In this document: positions 44,250 through 54,560 of the stretch, in pieces
Position numbering within the stretch: the stretch's first letter is position 1
Layout: every line of letters starts with the position of its first letter
From: Pseudopedobacter saltans DSM 12145
Lineage (GTDB): Bacteria; Bacteroidota; Bacteroidia; Sphingobacteriales; Sphingobacteriaceae
DNA length: 64,000 bases
Assembly: GCF_000190735.1 (NCBI RefSeq)
Contig: NC_015177.1
Span: forward strand, 4,092,001-4,156,000
Reading direction: 5' to 3'
Position numbers and translations under genes: made by a program
The notes under the pieces: model-generated
What the model was told of the DNA's origin: nothing
Seen by the model: the letters and a program-made list of their open reading frames with translations, nothing else
The model's database searches: none

Positions 44250-45347
44250 ATGAAGATTACATATACTGAAATTTATAGGTTAAGTATCAAGATGGATCCC
44301 TTTGCCATTGCTACGGGTACGATGGACTATGCGCAAAATGTTTATATCCGTTTGTATACGGATATTGGGATTTACGGAGTTGGCGAATGTTCGGCCTTTC
44401 CGTTTATTGTAGGAGAAACTCAGGACACCTGCATAGCTGTTGCTAAAGATTTTGCTAGGTTATGGAAAGGGAAAGATGCTTCAGATATAGAGTCTCGACT
44501 GGGGGAGCTAAATAGCATGATTGCAGGTAATACAACCATAAAAAGTGCTTTTGATATGGCCCTTTACGATTTAAATGCAAAATCGGCAAATATGCCTTTG
44601 TATAAATACTTAGGAGGTGATAAAAAGCAGATAGAAACGGATATAACCATCGGTATTGGTACAGTAGAGGAAATGGTAGAAAAAGCATTAAAGTTTCAAA
44701 AAAATGGCGCTAAATGCTTAAAAATAAAATTAGGAAAGGACGCAGAGGAAGATGTAAAACGTGTAGAGAAAATAAGGGAAGCCTTAGGAGGAGATATCAC
44801 CATCCGACTGGATGCCAATCAGGGCTGGGGTTTTGAAGACGCCGTGTTTGCACTGAAGAGAATGGAAGCATACGATATTCAATTTTGCGAACAACCAATG
44901 CGCTCCTGGAATGATGATTTATTGCCAGAACTAAAGAAGCAAACCCAGATAAAAATTATGGTAGATGAAAGCTGTTATAATCATCACGATACCAGAAGGC
45001 TAATCGCTGCACAAGCTTGCGATTGTATTAATATTAAATTAGTGAAATCCGGTGGTATAGCTGAGGCTATTCGTATTCATGATATCGCGGTTCGGGCCGA
45101 TATCCCCTGTATGATTGGTGGCATGCTTGAAACCAGATTGGCATTAAGTGCCAATCTTCATTTTGCATATGCATTTCCAAACATAAAATATTACGATTTA
45201 GATACTTGTCTGATAGGGCATCTGGAAGATCCTGTTAAGGGAGGTGCCCGATACAACGGATATATTTTAGACATAGATGATTCGCATGGAATTGGTGCGG
45301 ATATAGATGAAACTTATCTGAAAAACTGTGAAATGATCAGTATTTAG
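44250..45347 (+). CDS. Dipeptide epimerase (enolase superfamily)
   Basis: A 365-residue enolase-superfamily enzyme of the muconate-lactonising subgroup, most similar in motif to L-Ala-D/L-Glu epimerases used in murein peptide recycling. Seen: the catalytic Lys pair in LKIKLGKD, metal ligands Asp, Glu, Asp in RLDANQGWG, CEQPM and MVDESC, the second catalytic Lys in INIKLVKSGG and a D-L-D motif (YYDLDT) near the end, typical of dipeptide epimerases. Start: the ATG at 44250 is used; a TTG at 44244 precedes it. The exact dipeptide substrate is unknown. Confidence 0.88.
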   Translation: MKITYTEIYRLSIKMDPFAIATGTMDYAQNVYIRLYTDIGIYGVGECSAFPFIVGETQDTCIAVAKDFARLWKGKDASDIESRLGELNSMIAGNTTIKSAFDMALYDLNAKSANMPLYKYLGGDKKQIETDITIGIGTVEEMVEKALKFQKNGAKCLKIKLGKDAEEDVKRVEKIREALGGDITIRLDANQGWGFEDAVFALKRMEAYDIQFCEQPMRSWNDDLLPELKKQTQIKIMVDESCYNHHDTRRLIAAQACDCINIKLVKSGGIAEAIRIHDIAVRADIPCMIGGMLETRLALSANLHFAYAFPNIKYYDLDTCLIGHLEDPVKGGARYNGYILDIDDSHGIGADIDETYLKNCEMISI

Positions 45348-45409
45348 TAAGTAGCGATAAGATGACATAAAATCAATGTATTGCATGAAATCGTAAGGGC
45401 TTTTTTTGC

Positions 45410-45417
45410 TAATTTTG
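45410..45417 (+). promoter_or_regulatory. -7 box of uvrA
   Basis: TAATTTTG exactly matches TAnnTTTG, 44 bp before the ATG at 45462. The -33 element is not clear. Confidence 0.45.
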
Positions 45418-45461
45418 CACTTTGAAAAAATACGACGGCCTAAAAGGCAGAAAGCTTTTTT

Positions 45462-48296
45462 ATGAGTAAGAAACCAATCGATCTGGGCGAGCAAAAAGAT
45501 GTTGAGGTATACGGAGCAAGAGTCCATAATTTAAAAAATATTGATGTATCATTTCCAAGAAACCAGCTGGTGGTTGTCACCGGGCTTAGTGGCTCTGGAA
45601 AATCGTCTTTAGCTTTCGATACCATTTATGCCGAAGGGCAGCGTAGGTATATGGAGACTTTTTCCGCCTATTCACGTCAGTTTATGGGAGGCATGGAAAG
45701 ACCGGATGTCGATAAGATTTCGGGTTTAAGTCCGGTTATTGCCATAGAACAAAAAACAACTTCGAAGAACCCAAGATCAACCGTTGGTACTATTACCGAA
45801 ATATATGACTTTATGCGTTTGCTTTTTGCCCGTGTAGCAGACGCTTACTCTTACAATACAGGCGAGTTGATGGTTAAAATGTCCGAAGACCAAATTCTGA
45901 ATAAGATTCTGGAACAATTTGACGGCCAACCCATCAATATATTGGCGCCAGTGGTAAAAGGAAGAAAAGGACATTATAGAGAGCTTTTCGAACAGATCAG
46001 GAAACAAGGTTATTTAAAAGTTCGTGTTGATGGAGAAATAGTAGATGTTACTCCTAAAATGCAGGTCGACAGATACAAGATTCATGACATAGAAACCGTT
46101 GTCGATCGTCTGATTGTCAATCAGGAAGATAAAAAGCGTATTTATTCATCTGTCCAGGAAGCTCTGAAAATAGCAAAAGGAATTATTAAGATATCCGATA
46201 AGGAGAATAATGTTTATCATTTCTCCAAGTACCTGATGTGTCCTACTACAGGGATTTCGTATGACGAACCTCAGCCAAATACGTTCTCTTTTAATTCTCC
46301 ATACGGAGCTTGTCCGGAATGTGACGGATTAGGATATGTATTTGATATTGATGAAGAATCTGTTATTCCAAATAGAAAAATAAGCATAATGAACGGGGCT
46401 TTGGCTCCATTGGGCGAGTATCGTGATACCTGGATTTTTCAGGTCATCAAAGCCTTGTCAAAAAAATATAACTTTTCACTTTCTCAACCGATAGAAAAAC
46501 TAAGTGAGGAAGCGCTGCATATATTATTACACGGAACAGATGAGCTGATAACAGTTCCTGTAGCATACAATAAATGGAACGTAGAAAACTATCAGATCGA
46601 ATTTGATGGAATTATAAAACTTCTGGAAGAGCAGAACGAGAAAAAAGGAGAGTCGATGGACTTGGAAGGATACCGGATAACCAAGACTTGTCCTGTTTGT
46701 GAAGGTGCCAGATTGAAAAAGGAGTCTCTTCATTTTAAAGTCGACCAGAAGAATATCTTCGAACTATCATCAATGGATATTAAAAATCTGTACCATTGGT
46801 TTAATCATATTGAAGATAGACTTAGCGAAAGGCAAAATATTATCGCCAAGGAAATTATCAAGGAAATTCGTTCCAGAATAAGCTTTTTGCTGGATGTAGG
46901 TTTAGAATATCTGACTTTGGATAGAACAGCGAGAACCTTATCTGGAGGAGAGGCACAGCGTATCCGTTTAGCAACACAAATTGGTTCGCAGTTAATGAAC
47001 GTGATGTACATTTTAGACGAACCTTCTATTGGCCTTCATCAGCGTGATAACGACAGACTAATCAAAGCGCTGAAAGATCTGCGTGATTTAAGTAATACCG
47101 TTTTAGTTGTAGAGCATGACAAAGACATGATTCTGGAAGCGGATTATGTAATTGATATGGGGCCATCTGCGGGTGTAAACGGAGGTAAAGTTGTTGCAGA
47201 AGGTACACCAAAAGAAATTTTACAAAAACATACACTAACAGCTTCTTATCTGAATGGTGAGAAGGGAATAGAAATTCCAGCTAAGCGCAGAGAAGGTAAT
47301 GGCAATGTCTTGTCTTTGAAAGGAGCAACCGGAAATAACCTGAGAAACGTAAGTGTTGATTTTCCTTTGGGAAAATTGATCTGTGTAACCGGAGTTTCGG
47401 GAAGTGGAAAGTCTACTTTAATAGGAGAAACTTTGTACCCGATTTTAAACAGGCATTTCTTTAGAGCTAAAAAGCAACCAATGCCTTATAAATCTATAGA
47501 AGGTTTAGAGCATATCGATAAAGTAATTGAGATCGACCAGAGTCCTATAGGGAGAACACCACGTTCAAATCCATCAACTTATACCGGGGTATTTTCGGAT
47601 ATTAGAAATCTTTTTGTGGCTTTGCCCGAATCGCAAATCAGGGGATATAAACCGGGACGTTTTTCTTTCAATGTAAAAGGAGGAAGATGCGAAACCTGTC
47701 AGGGTGCCGGAATGAAAGTAATTGAAATGAACTTTTTACCGGATGTTCAGGTTCCTTGTGAATCTTGTGCCGGAAAACGGTACAATCGTGAAACTTTAGA
47801 AGTTCGTTATCGTGGTAAATCCATCAGTGATGTTTTGGATATGAGTATCGAGGATGCTGTAAACTTCTTCGAGAATATTCCTTCTATCCATCGGAAAATA
47901 AAAACTTTGAAGGATGTTGGTCTGGGTTATATCACCCTGGGACAGGCTTCAACCACCTTGTCCGGAGGGGAAGCGCAACGTGTGAAACTGGCAACAGAAC
48001 TTTCAAAAAAAGATACCGGTAATACATTTTATATTCTTGACGAACCAACTACCGGTTTACATTTTGAAGATATCCATGTACTTTTGGGCGTTATCAATCT
48101 TTTAGTAGATAAAGGAAATACCGTCTTAATTATCGAACACAACCTGGATGTAATCAAAGTTGCCGATCATGTAATTGATTTGGGACCTGAGGGTGGCTCA
48201 GGAGGTGGAAAGATTGTTTTTAAAGGAACACCGGAAGGTTTGGCAAATTGCGAGGATAGCTTTACTGGGAAGTTTCTGAAGAAAGAAATGAGTTAG
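45462..48296 (+). CDS. uvrA: UvrABC excision nuclease subunit A
   Basis: DNA-damage sensor of nucleotide excision repair. Two ABC ATPase halves: Walker [10 protein letters not shown] near residue 45 and GVSGSGKST near 645; signature [17 protein letters not shown] and [15 protein letters not shown]; Walker [18 protein letters not shown] and [15 protein letters not shown]. Zinc modules are visible as CPECDGLG and CETCQGAG ... CESCAGKR. 944 residues is full length. No uvrB is nearby. Confidence 0.98.
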   Translation: MSKKPIDLGEQKDVEVYGARVHNLKNIDVSFPRNQLVVVTGLSGSGKSSLAFDTIYAEGQRRYMETFSAYSRQFMGGMERPDVDKISGLSPVIAIEQKTTSKNPRSTVGTITEIYDFMRLLFARVADAYSYNTGELMVKMSEDQILNKILEQFDGQPINILAPVVKGRKGHYRELFEQIRKQGYLKVRVDGEIVDVTPKMQVDRYKIHDIETVVDRLIVNQEDKKRIYSSVQEALKIAKGIIKISDKENNVYHFSKYLMCPTTGISYDEPQPNTFSFNSPYGACPECDGLGYVFDIDEESVIPNRKISIMNGALAPLGEYRDTWIFQVIKALSKKYNFSLSQPIEKLSEEALHILLHGTDELITVPVAYNKWNVENYQIEFDGIIKLLEEQNEKKGESMDLEGYRITKTCPVCEGARLKKESLHFKVDQKNIFELSSMDIKNLYHWFNHIEDRLSERQNIIAKEIIKEIRSRISFLLDVGLEYLTLDRTARTLSGGEAQRIRLATQIGSQLMNVMYILDEPSIGLHQRDNDRLIKALKDLRDLSNTVLVVEHDKDMILEADYVIDMGPSAGVNGGKVVAEGTPKEILQKHTLTASYLNGEKGIEIPAKRREGNGNVLSLKGATGNNLRNVSVDFPLGKLICVTGVSGSGKSTLIGETLYPILNRHFFRAKKQPMPYKSIEGLEHIDKVIEIDQSPIGRTPRSNPSTYTGVFSDIRNLFVALPESQIRGYKPGRFSFNVKGGRCETCQGAGMKVIEMNFLPDVQVPCESCAGKRYNRETLEVRYRGKSISDVLDMSIEDAVNFFENIPSIHRKIKTLKDVGLGYITLGQASTTLSGGEAQRVKLATELSKKDTGNTFYILDEPTTGLHFEDIHVLLGVINLLVDKGNTVLIIEHNLDVIKVADHVIDLGPEGGSGGGKIVFKGTPEGLANCEDSFTGKFLKKEMS

Positions 48297-48586
48297 TAAA
48301 GTAATTCATTAGTCTATAGTTTATTGGTTGTTAATACGATAGATTGCACTTTATGGCTTGATTGATAGCTTTTACAACGTTGGGCCGTTCGAGATATTAG
48401 TCTAATACATCTCGAACTTAGATTGATTAAATATAAATTTCAAATTTATAACCTAATAAATACTTCCGTGTATTTTTAAAGTTGTTAGTTAAGATGGCCA
48501 ATTTAGTTTATTTAACAGTCTATATTTTTATGCCGAAATATAACTTAAGTGTGGTATATTACCCTTCGAACTGAAACCAAAATACC
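48297..48586. repeat. Gap with inverted repeat
   Basis: GTTCGAGAT (48387-48395) and ATCTCGAAC (48409-48417) form a hairpin without a T-run; the left end carries AGTCTATAGTTTATTGG, a word recurring at 57870 and 58925. The rest is AT-rich, with no gene seen. Confidence 0.5.
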
Positions 48587-51040
48587 ATGGACACAAGAAG
48601 ATCATTCCTGAAAAAGGCTTCTTTACTGGCGGGGACAACAGCCGCTTTTCAAATATTACCAGATTCTATTCAAAGAGCGTTAGCTATAAATGCACCTGAG
48701 GGCTCAACATATTTAGATGCAGAACATATCGTTTTTTTAATGCAGGAAAACCGTTCGTTTGATCATTGTTTTGGAATGTTGAAAGGGGTACGTGGTTTCA
48801 ATGATCCAAGACGGATAACACAACCTGACGGATTACCTGTATGGATACAGTCAAACAAAAAAGGTGAGCATTATGCTCCTTTTCATCTGGATATAGAGAA
48901 TACCAAAGCAACATGGATGGGTTCATTACCTCATACGTGGAAAGATATGGTGTACGCCCGAAACGAGGGGAAAATGAATACGTGGTTAGAAGCCAAGAAA
49001 CCCAAAGCCGAATATCAGCATATGCCTTTAACGATGGGATACTATGATCGTAAGGATTTACCATTTTATTATGCATTTGCCGATGCTTTTACAGTATGCG
49101 ATCAGCATTTCTGTTCATCTCTTACTGGCACCAGTGCGAATCGTTCCTATTTTTGGTCAGGAGCTATCAGAGAAGAACCACATAATCCAGAATCAATAGC
49201 ACATGTCGATAACAGGCAAATAAACTACAAAGATATTTCCTGGAAAACATTTCCTGAACGTCTGCAGGAAGCAGGCATCGATTGGAGAGTTTATCAAAAT
49301 GAATTGAGTATTCCGGTAGGTTTTACAGAGGAAGAGGACGATTGGCTGGCAAATTTTACAGATAACAATCTGGAATTTTATAAGCAATACCATGTCAGGT
49401 TTCATTCTGCACACAGAAATTATATTCGCAATCGCATTAATGAATTAGAAATTAAACTCGAAAAACTGAAGTCAGGTAATGAGCAGGAGGAAAAATTACG
49501 AAATGAGTTGTTACGTCTAAAAAAGGAGAAAGAAAGATATTCAGAAGAAAATTTTAACAAATTAAGTGATTTTGAAAAGCAGATACATCAGCGGGCATTT
49601 ACTACAAATGTTGGAGACAAAAACTATCATAAATTAGAAAATATGTCTTATACTGATGGTAAAAAAGAGCAAACCGTCAATGTTCCTAAGGGAGATATAT
49701 TTCACCAATTCCGAGGAGACGTACAAACAGGCAAATTGCCAACCGTTTCTTGGTTAGTGGCACCGTGTCGTTTTTCAGATCATCCCGGGTCTCCGTGGTA
49801 TGGCGCATGGTACGTGTCAGAGGCATTAGACATCCTAACGGCGAATCCTGAAGTGTGGAAGAAAACCATATTTGTACTAACCTATGATGAAAACGATGGT
49901 TACTTTGATCATGTACCGCCATTTGTACCCCCACATAGTTCGCGACCAGATACAGGAAGCCTGCCGAAGGGGATGAATACAGCTGCGGAATATGTAACAG
50001 CAGAGCAAGAGAAAATCAGGACTAACAATCCAGACGCAACTTTAGATAGTCCTATTGGATTAGGATTCCGCGTTCCGATGGTTGTCGCTTCTCCATGGAC
50101 AAAAGGAGGTTGGGTAAATTCAGAAGTATTTGATCATACCTCAAGTCTGCAATTCTTAGAGCATTTTCTGGAAAAGAAGACGAAGAAAAAAATTATCGAA
50201 GAAAACATTAGTCCTTGGAGAAGGCTAGTTTGTGGTAACCTGACTTCTGTGTTTCGACCGGTAGAGAACAATACTAAACCCGAGCTGGACTTTGTAAACC
50301 GAAATGAAGATATTAAACGTATTTATAGTGCGAAAGCAAAAGATTTGCCGGGAAATTATCAGCTTATCAAAAACGCAACGCCAGAAAATGATTTTAAAAG
50401 TCAGCTTCCTCACCAGGAAAAGGGAGTGAAAAAAGCTTGCGCCTTGCCTTATGATCTGAATGTAAATGCGATTTTAGATAAAGTAAAAGGGCAATTGCTT
50501 GTACGTTTTGAAATTGGAGGACGTTTGCCAAAAAACAAATTGATTGGTGTTCCCTTTATTGTTAAGGCAGGGGCCATTTATGGAAAAGATAAAGAACCTG
50601 GGCGAATATGGAATTTTACGGTTAAACAAGATGAGCCTTTGATTTATAATTGGGATGTTTATCAGTTTAAAGGAAACTATCATCTCGAAGTGTATGGCCC
50701 CAATGGGTTCTATCGGTCTTTTGCGGGAGACAAACATGCAGATATCATTATTCAGGTTGACACCTCTCATGGAAAACAAGGCTTTGTATTGGACAAAAAA
50801 TCAAAAAATGCTGCGTTAATTATAGAAGATAAATCCTATGGATATGAAAGTCGGTTTCCAGAGGCAGGAAAAACTGGGAGGACCGGGTGGAAGCTGGAAA
50901 AGTCTGGTGGTTGGTATGACTTTCAAGTCCTGTCTAAAGATAATCCTGGTTTTGTTTATCGATATGCAGGACATATCGAAACTGGGCGTCCGAGTATAAC
51001 TGATCCGTTAATGGGAGGGGAATTAGCGATGCTGAAGTAA
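48587..51040 (+). CDS. Phosphocholine-specific phospholipase C, Tat-exported
   Basis: An 817-residue enzyme that releases phosphorylcholine from phosphatidylcholine. The N-terminus DTRRSFLKKASLLAG is a twin-arginine signal. The alkaline-phosphatase-like core starts at HIVFLMQENRSFDHCFG, with SLTGTSANRSYFWSG and YDENDGYFDHVPP holding metal-site residues; the C-terminal third carries two DUF756-type beta domains. A charged helical insertion (about 285-335) is rich in Leu/Lys/Glu. It is monocistronic, with 128 bp before nnr. Activity toward sphingomyelin is also possible. Confidence 0.93.
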   Translation: MDTRRSFLKKASLLAGTTAAFQILPDSIQRALAINAPEGSTYLDAEHIVFLMQENRSFDHCFGMLKGVRGFNDPRRITQPDGLPVWIQSNKKGEHYAPFHLDIENTKATWMGSLPHTWKDMVYARNEGKMNTWLEAKKPKAEYQHMPLTMGYYDRKDLPFYYAFADAFTVCDQHFCSSLTGTSANRSYFWSGAIREEPHNPESIAHVDNRQINYKDISWKTFPERLQEAGIDWRVYQNELSIPVGFTEEEDDWLANFTDNNLEFYKQYHVRFHSAHRNYIRNRINELEIKLEKLKSGNEQEEKLRNELLRLKKEKERYSEENFNKLSDFEKQIHQRAFTTNVGDKNYHKLENMSYTDGKKEQTVNVPKGDIFHQFRGDVQTGKLPTVSWLVAPCRFSDHPGSPWYGAWYVSEALDILTANPEVWKKTIFVLTYDENDGYFDHVPPFVPPHSSRPDTGSLPKGMNTAAEYVTAEQEKIRTNNPDATLDSPIGLGFRVPMVVASPWTKGGWVNSEVFDHTSSLQFLEHFLEKKTKKKIIEENISPWRRLVCGNLTSVFRPVENNTKPELDFVNRNEDIKRIYSAKAKDLPGNYQLIKNATPENDFKSQLPHQEKGVKKACALPYDLNVNAILDKVKGQLLVRFEIGGRLPKNKLIGVPFIVKAGAIYGKDKEPGRIWNFTVKQDEPLIYNWDVYQFKGNYHLEVYGPNGFYRSFAGDKHADIIIQVDTSHGKQGFVLDKKSKNAALIIEDKSYGYESRFPEAGKTGRTGWKLEKSGGWYDFQVLSKDNPGFVYRYAGHIETGRPSITDPLMGGELAMLK

Positions 51041-51168
51041 CAATTACTTTAATAAGAGATAAAATGAGTTGTTTTTTAAGATTGAAATATTTTTATAAAT
51101 TCATGGTATTCAATTGGAAGGCAAAATAGTGTTGGCGATAATGTTTCTGAACTTAGAAAAGAACCGGC

Positions 51169-52659
51169 ATGCTTAAACTTTTAAACGCAGAGCAAACAAA
51201 ACTTGCTGATCAGTATACCATAGAAAACGAACCCATTCCCTCGTTGGAATTGATGGAGCGGGCTTCATATACTTTTGTGAAGACATTTTCAGAACGCTTT
51301 CTGGATAAGAAAAAGACCATTACCATTTTCTGTGGAAAAAGAAATAATGGAGGCGACGGTTTGGCGATTGCTCGTTTATTACATCAGGACAGGTATGAAT
51401 TTGTTGATGTTGTAATTGTTGATTTCTCCGATAAATCTACACCCGAATTTGATGCCAATCTCATTGCATTGCAGCAAACAGATGTCAGTATATTTTATCT
51501 TAAAAATCCGGAAGAACTGGAAGGCAAACAGACCGATGTAATTATAGATGCAATATTCGGTATTGGCCTTAGTCGCGAATTGGATCAGTCCTATCAGCAA
51601 TTGATTGAAAAGCTGAATCTTTTATCCGGAAAGAAAATCAGTGTAGATATTCCAAGCGGAATGCCTTCGGAGGGAAGACTTTATGGAAATGTTATTTTTA
51701 AAGCAGATTGGGTTATTACTTTTCAGAGACCCAAACTTAATTTCCTGCTGCCTTTATCAGCACCTTACATCAAAGAGTGGAAAGTTGTGAATATTGGCTT
51801 GAATGAACATTTCATAGAAAATACTGCCTCTCCGTATTATTGGATTTGGAAGAAGGACATTTCAGACCATATCAAAGTGAGAAAATCTTTTGATCACAAA
51901 GGTACTTATGGGCATAATTTGATTATAGCGGGAGATATTGATACCATGGGCGCCGCATTATTAACCGCTGAGTCGAGTATGAAAAGTGGTTCGGGATTAA
52001 CAACAGCGTGTATCCCTCAAAGTGGAATAACAGCGCTAAACGCCCGTTTACCAGAAGTAATGTATTTAAGCCGGGAGAATTTAGATAATACCGATTTGGA
52101 TAAATATAGCTCCATTTGCATAGGTCCCGGATTGGGAAAAACCGAAGAAGCAAAAGCGATAATCATCCATCTGATATCAACCTATAAAAAGCCTATTGTC
52201 TTTGATGCCGATGCCTTAAATATATTGGCGGAAGATGAAAATTTGCTTTCTCAAATTCCTTTACATTCTATCCTGACACCACATATCAAAGAATTTGACA
52301 GGCTGTTTGGAGAACACCATAACTGTTGGGATAGAATAGAAACTGCATTTCGACAGGCCCAAAAGCTGCAAAGCTATATCGTACTTAAAAACAGGTATAC
52401 CATGATTTTTACGCCAACTGGATTATGTTATTTTAACTCTTCCGGGTCTCCTGCTATGGCAATAGGTGGAATGGGTGATGTTTTAACCGGTATGATATCC
52501 AGTTTTATCGCGCAGGATTATCCAATAGAAAATGCGATAATTATAGCGGTCTTTTTACATGGATACATAGGGGAGCAATTGGGACAGAAAATGTATGTCG
52601 TTCCACCTACTAAACTCATAAAACAGATACCGTATGTTATAAAAGATTTAAAATCTTAA
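51169..52659 (+). CDS. nnr: Bifunctional NAD(P)H-hydrate epimerase/dehydratase
   Basis: Repairs hydrated NAD(P)H. The N-terminal YjeF_N epimerase domain (about 1-215) has CGKRNNGGDGLAIARLLH and DAIFGIGLSR; the C-terminal dehydratase domain (about 225-495) has GHNLIIAGD, a GPGLGKTEEA loop, VFDADALNIL and GGMGDVLTGMI. Length 496 fits the fused form. The downstream sigma operon begins 69 bp later but has its own candidate promoter. Confidence 0.94.
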   Translation: MLKLLNAEQTKLADQYTIENEPIPSLELMERASYTFVKTFSERFLDKKKTITIFCGKRNNGGDGLAIARLLHQDRYEFVDVVIVDFSDKSTPEFDANLIALQQTDVSIFYLKNPEELEGKQTDVIIDAIFGIGLSRELDQSYQQLIEKLNLLSGKKISVDIPSGMPSEGRLYGNVIFKADWVITFQRPKLNFLLPLSAPYIKEWKVVNIGLNEHFIENTASPYYWIWKKDISDHIKVRKSFDHKGTYGHNLIIAGDIDTMGAALLTAESSMKSGSGLTTACIPQSGITALNARLPEVMYLSRENLDNTDLDKYSSICIGPGLGKTEEAKAIIIHLISTYKKPIVFDADALNILAEDENLLSQIPLHSILTPHIKEFDRLFGEHHNCWDRIETAFRQAQKLQSYIVLKNRYTMIFTPTGLCYFNSSGSPAMAIGGMGDVLTGMISSFIAQDYPIENAIIIAVFLHGYIGEQLGQKMYVVPPTKLIKQIPYVIKDLKS

Positions 52660-52677
52660 AAAAATAAAAATAGACTA

Positions 52678-52708
52678 AGGGTATTTCTACATAAAGGTGT
52701 TTTGGTCT
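52678..52708 (+). promoter_or_regulatory. Candidate ECF-type promoter of the repeat/sigma operon
   Basis: An A-rich tract is followed by AGGGTATTT (52678-52686) and, 17 bp further, GGTCT (52704-52708), about 20 bp before the ATG at 52729. The layout resembles the GGGTATTT...GTCT elements in front of other Bacteroidota ECF-controlled genes, as I remember them. It would let the sigma factor transcribe its own operon. Confidence 0.35.
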
Positions 52709-52728
52709 AAAACATCAAAAGAAATATC

Positions 52729-53907
52729 ATGTATAGAAAATTATTTTTAGGTCTGGTTTTATTGGTTGCCAATGCTACATCCGCTTCTTTCGCACAGGAA
52801 AAACATGTTAATGTAAATGTAGGGTTTATGTATCCTGTAAGCAGTAACGGTAGGGATGCAAAAGTTTATACCAATAAGGTTTCCTTAAATGTATTGAGTG
52901 GAGTATCCTATTCCGAACAAGCTTTTTCTTTTTCAGGACTGCTCAATAAAGTTACAACCAATGTAGAAGGAGTACATCTCTCTGGTATAACTAATTTGGT
53001 TGGAGAAAATGCCGAGGGCTTTCTGTTCTCAGGAATACTCAACAAATATAACTCAGGTAAAGGGGGACAAATGGCCGGGTTGGCGAACCTTGCTAAAAAC
53101 GGAGTTACCGGAGTACAGTTTTCAGGACTGATAAACCAGTCGAAACAACTAAATGGACTTCAGGTCGCTGGAATTTATAATAATGCAGGCAGCAGTATAA
53201 AAGGCCAGCAATTCTCGGGAATTGCAAATGTCGCAGATGATGTTACCGGAGTGCAATGTGCCGGTATTGTAAATTTGGCAAAAGATACGCTGAACGGTCT
53301 GCAGTTTGCCGGAATTGGCAATAAAGCAAGTGTAGTAAAAGGTTCTCAGTTTGCGGGTATTTTCAATAAAGCGAAAAAAGTTAACGGAGTGCAATTTGCG
53401 GGTATAGTAAATATTGCCGATAGTAGTGACTATCCGATAGCGATACTGAACTTTATTAAAAACGGAGAAAAAAGTATTGGTTTCAGTATAGACGAGCAAG
53501 GAAATACTTTAGCAACATTTCGCTCCGGAGGGAAAATAATGTATGGGATCCTGGGGCTGGGATATAATGTAAAAAATGAAAAAGAGATCTATGCTTTTCA
53601 GGCAGGTATTGGAGCGCATTTATTGTCAAGAGATAAGTTTGGATTAGATTTAGAGGGCACAAATGTTGTTCTGGAAAGCTTTAGGAAAGGCGAATTTTTT
53701 AAAAACTCCTTAACCTTAATACCCACATACCGAATTGATAAACGATTAGAATTATTTGTAGGGGGATCAGTAAATTACTTAAGCACCAATACAGACGAAG
53801 GAAGTAATCTGACCAAGAAGTTTATCCATAGCTGGACAGGGAAATCGGGTGATAATTTTCAGGGAATTTTCTTTGGGGGTTCGGTAGGATTGAAATTAAG
53901 ATTGTAA
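52729..53907 (+). CDS. LA_2272-type surface repeat protein (no STN domain)
   Basis: A 392-residue exported protein with signal peptide (cut after SFAQ). Residues about 60-245 are about eleven tandem units of 15-16 residues with the pattern G-x-Q-(F/V)-(S/A)-G-(I/L)-x-N: examples VQFSGLINQSKQLNG, QQFSGIANVADDVTG, LQFAGIGNKASVVKG. The units end in NIADSS and the rest (about 260-392) looks like beta-strands of a small outer-membrane barrel (FGLDLEGTNVVLES ... IFFGGSVGLKLRL). It matches the LA_2272 surface-repeat family, whose function is unknown. Its stop overlaps the sigma start (TAATG). Confidence 0.82.
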   Translation: MYRKLFLGLVLLVANATSASFAQEKHVNVNVGFMYPVSSNGRDAKVYTNKVSLNVLSGVSYSEQAFSFSGLLNKVTTNVEGVHLSGITNLVGENAEGFLFSGILNKYNSGKGGQMAGLANLAKNGVTGVQFSGLINQSKQLNGLQVAGIYNNAGSSIKGQQFSGIANVADDVTGVQCAGIVNLAKDTLNGLQFAGIGNKASVVKGSQFAGIFNKAKKVNGVQFAGIVNIADSSDYPIAILNFIKNGEKSIGFSIDEQGNTLATFRSGGKIMYGILGLGYNVKNEKEIYAFQAGIGAHLLSRDKFGLDLEGTNVVLESFRKGEFFKNSLTLIPTYRIDKRLELFVGGSVNYLSTNTDEGSNLTKKFIHSWTGKSGDNFQGIFFGGSVGLKLRL

Positions 53908-54560
53908 TGAATTCATCTTTTTCATCGGTGCTGGATACAGAAGCCGCTAGCAAAGAGCTATATTTATCCCAAAATAAGATAGTGCCCCTTAATAATCTCC
54001 AGGATAATACGCAGACAGAGCGAGAATTTGAAACGCTGTTTAAAAGCTATTTTAAGGCGCTATATGCTTATGCACTTACTATTTTAAAGGATGAAATTGC
54101 AGCGGAAGAAGTAGTGCAGAATGTTTTTCTGAAATTATGGGAACGTAAAGAACTCTTGGAAAAAGAATCTATAAAATCATATCTGTATAAATGTGTTTAT
54201 CACGATAGTTTAAATCACATAAGACATATGAAAGTGAGGGGGAAATTTGTTGAGTACGCACAGCGGTCAGAGGCTTTTAGCGACGATGCTTACGAAGTTA
54301 CTGTGGGAAAAGAACTGGAGGCGAAGTTGAGGCAAGCATTGAACGAGCTGCCTCAACAATGCCGGACAGTTTTTCAAATGAGTCGATTTCAGAATTTAAA
54401 ATATCAGGAAATAGCCGACGCACTGGATATTTCTGTGAAAACTGTTGAGGCGCATATGGGAAAAGCCCTGAAAAGCTTGAGATTTAAATTAGCGGATTTC
54501 CTGCCAATCGTAATTTACGTTCTGGCCTATATCAAACTTATAATTATAAAGCTGTTATGA
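53907..54560 (+). CDS. ECF RNA polymerase sigma factor
   Basis: A 217-residue sigma-70 family ECF factor of the Bacteroidota type. Region 2 is FKALYAYALTILKDEIAAEEVVQNVFLKLWER (residues about 50-82, read in two pieces: FKALYAYALTILKDE and AEEVVQNVFLKLWER); region 4 is LPQQCRTVFQMSRFQNLKYQE with IADALDISVKTVEAHMG. A hydrophobic tail of about 20 residues (FLPIVIYVLAYIKLIIIKLL) follows. It overlaps the repeat-protein gene by one base and the anti-sigma gene by four (ATGA), so it is strongly coupled to both. It likely responds to the FecR-type protein encoded next. Confidence 0.93.
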   Translation: MNSSFSSVLDTEAASKELYLSQNKIVPLNNLQDNTQTEREFETLFKSYFKALYAYALTILKDEIAAEEVVQNVFLKLWERKELLEKESIKSYLYKCVYHDSLNHIRHMKVRGKFVEYAQRSEAFSDDAYEVTVGKELEAKLRQALNELPQQCRTVFQMSRFQNLKYQEIADALDISVKTVEAHMGKALKSLRFKLADFLPIVIYVLAYIKLIIIKLL

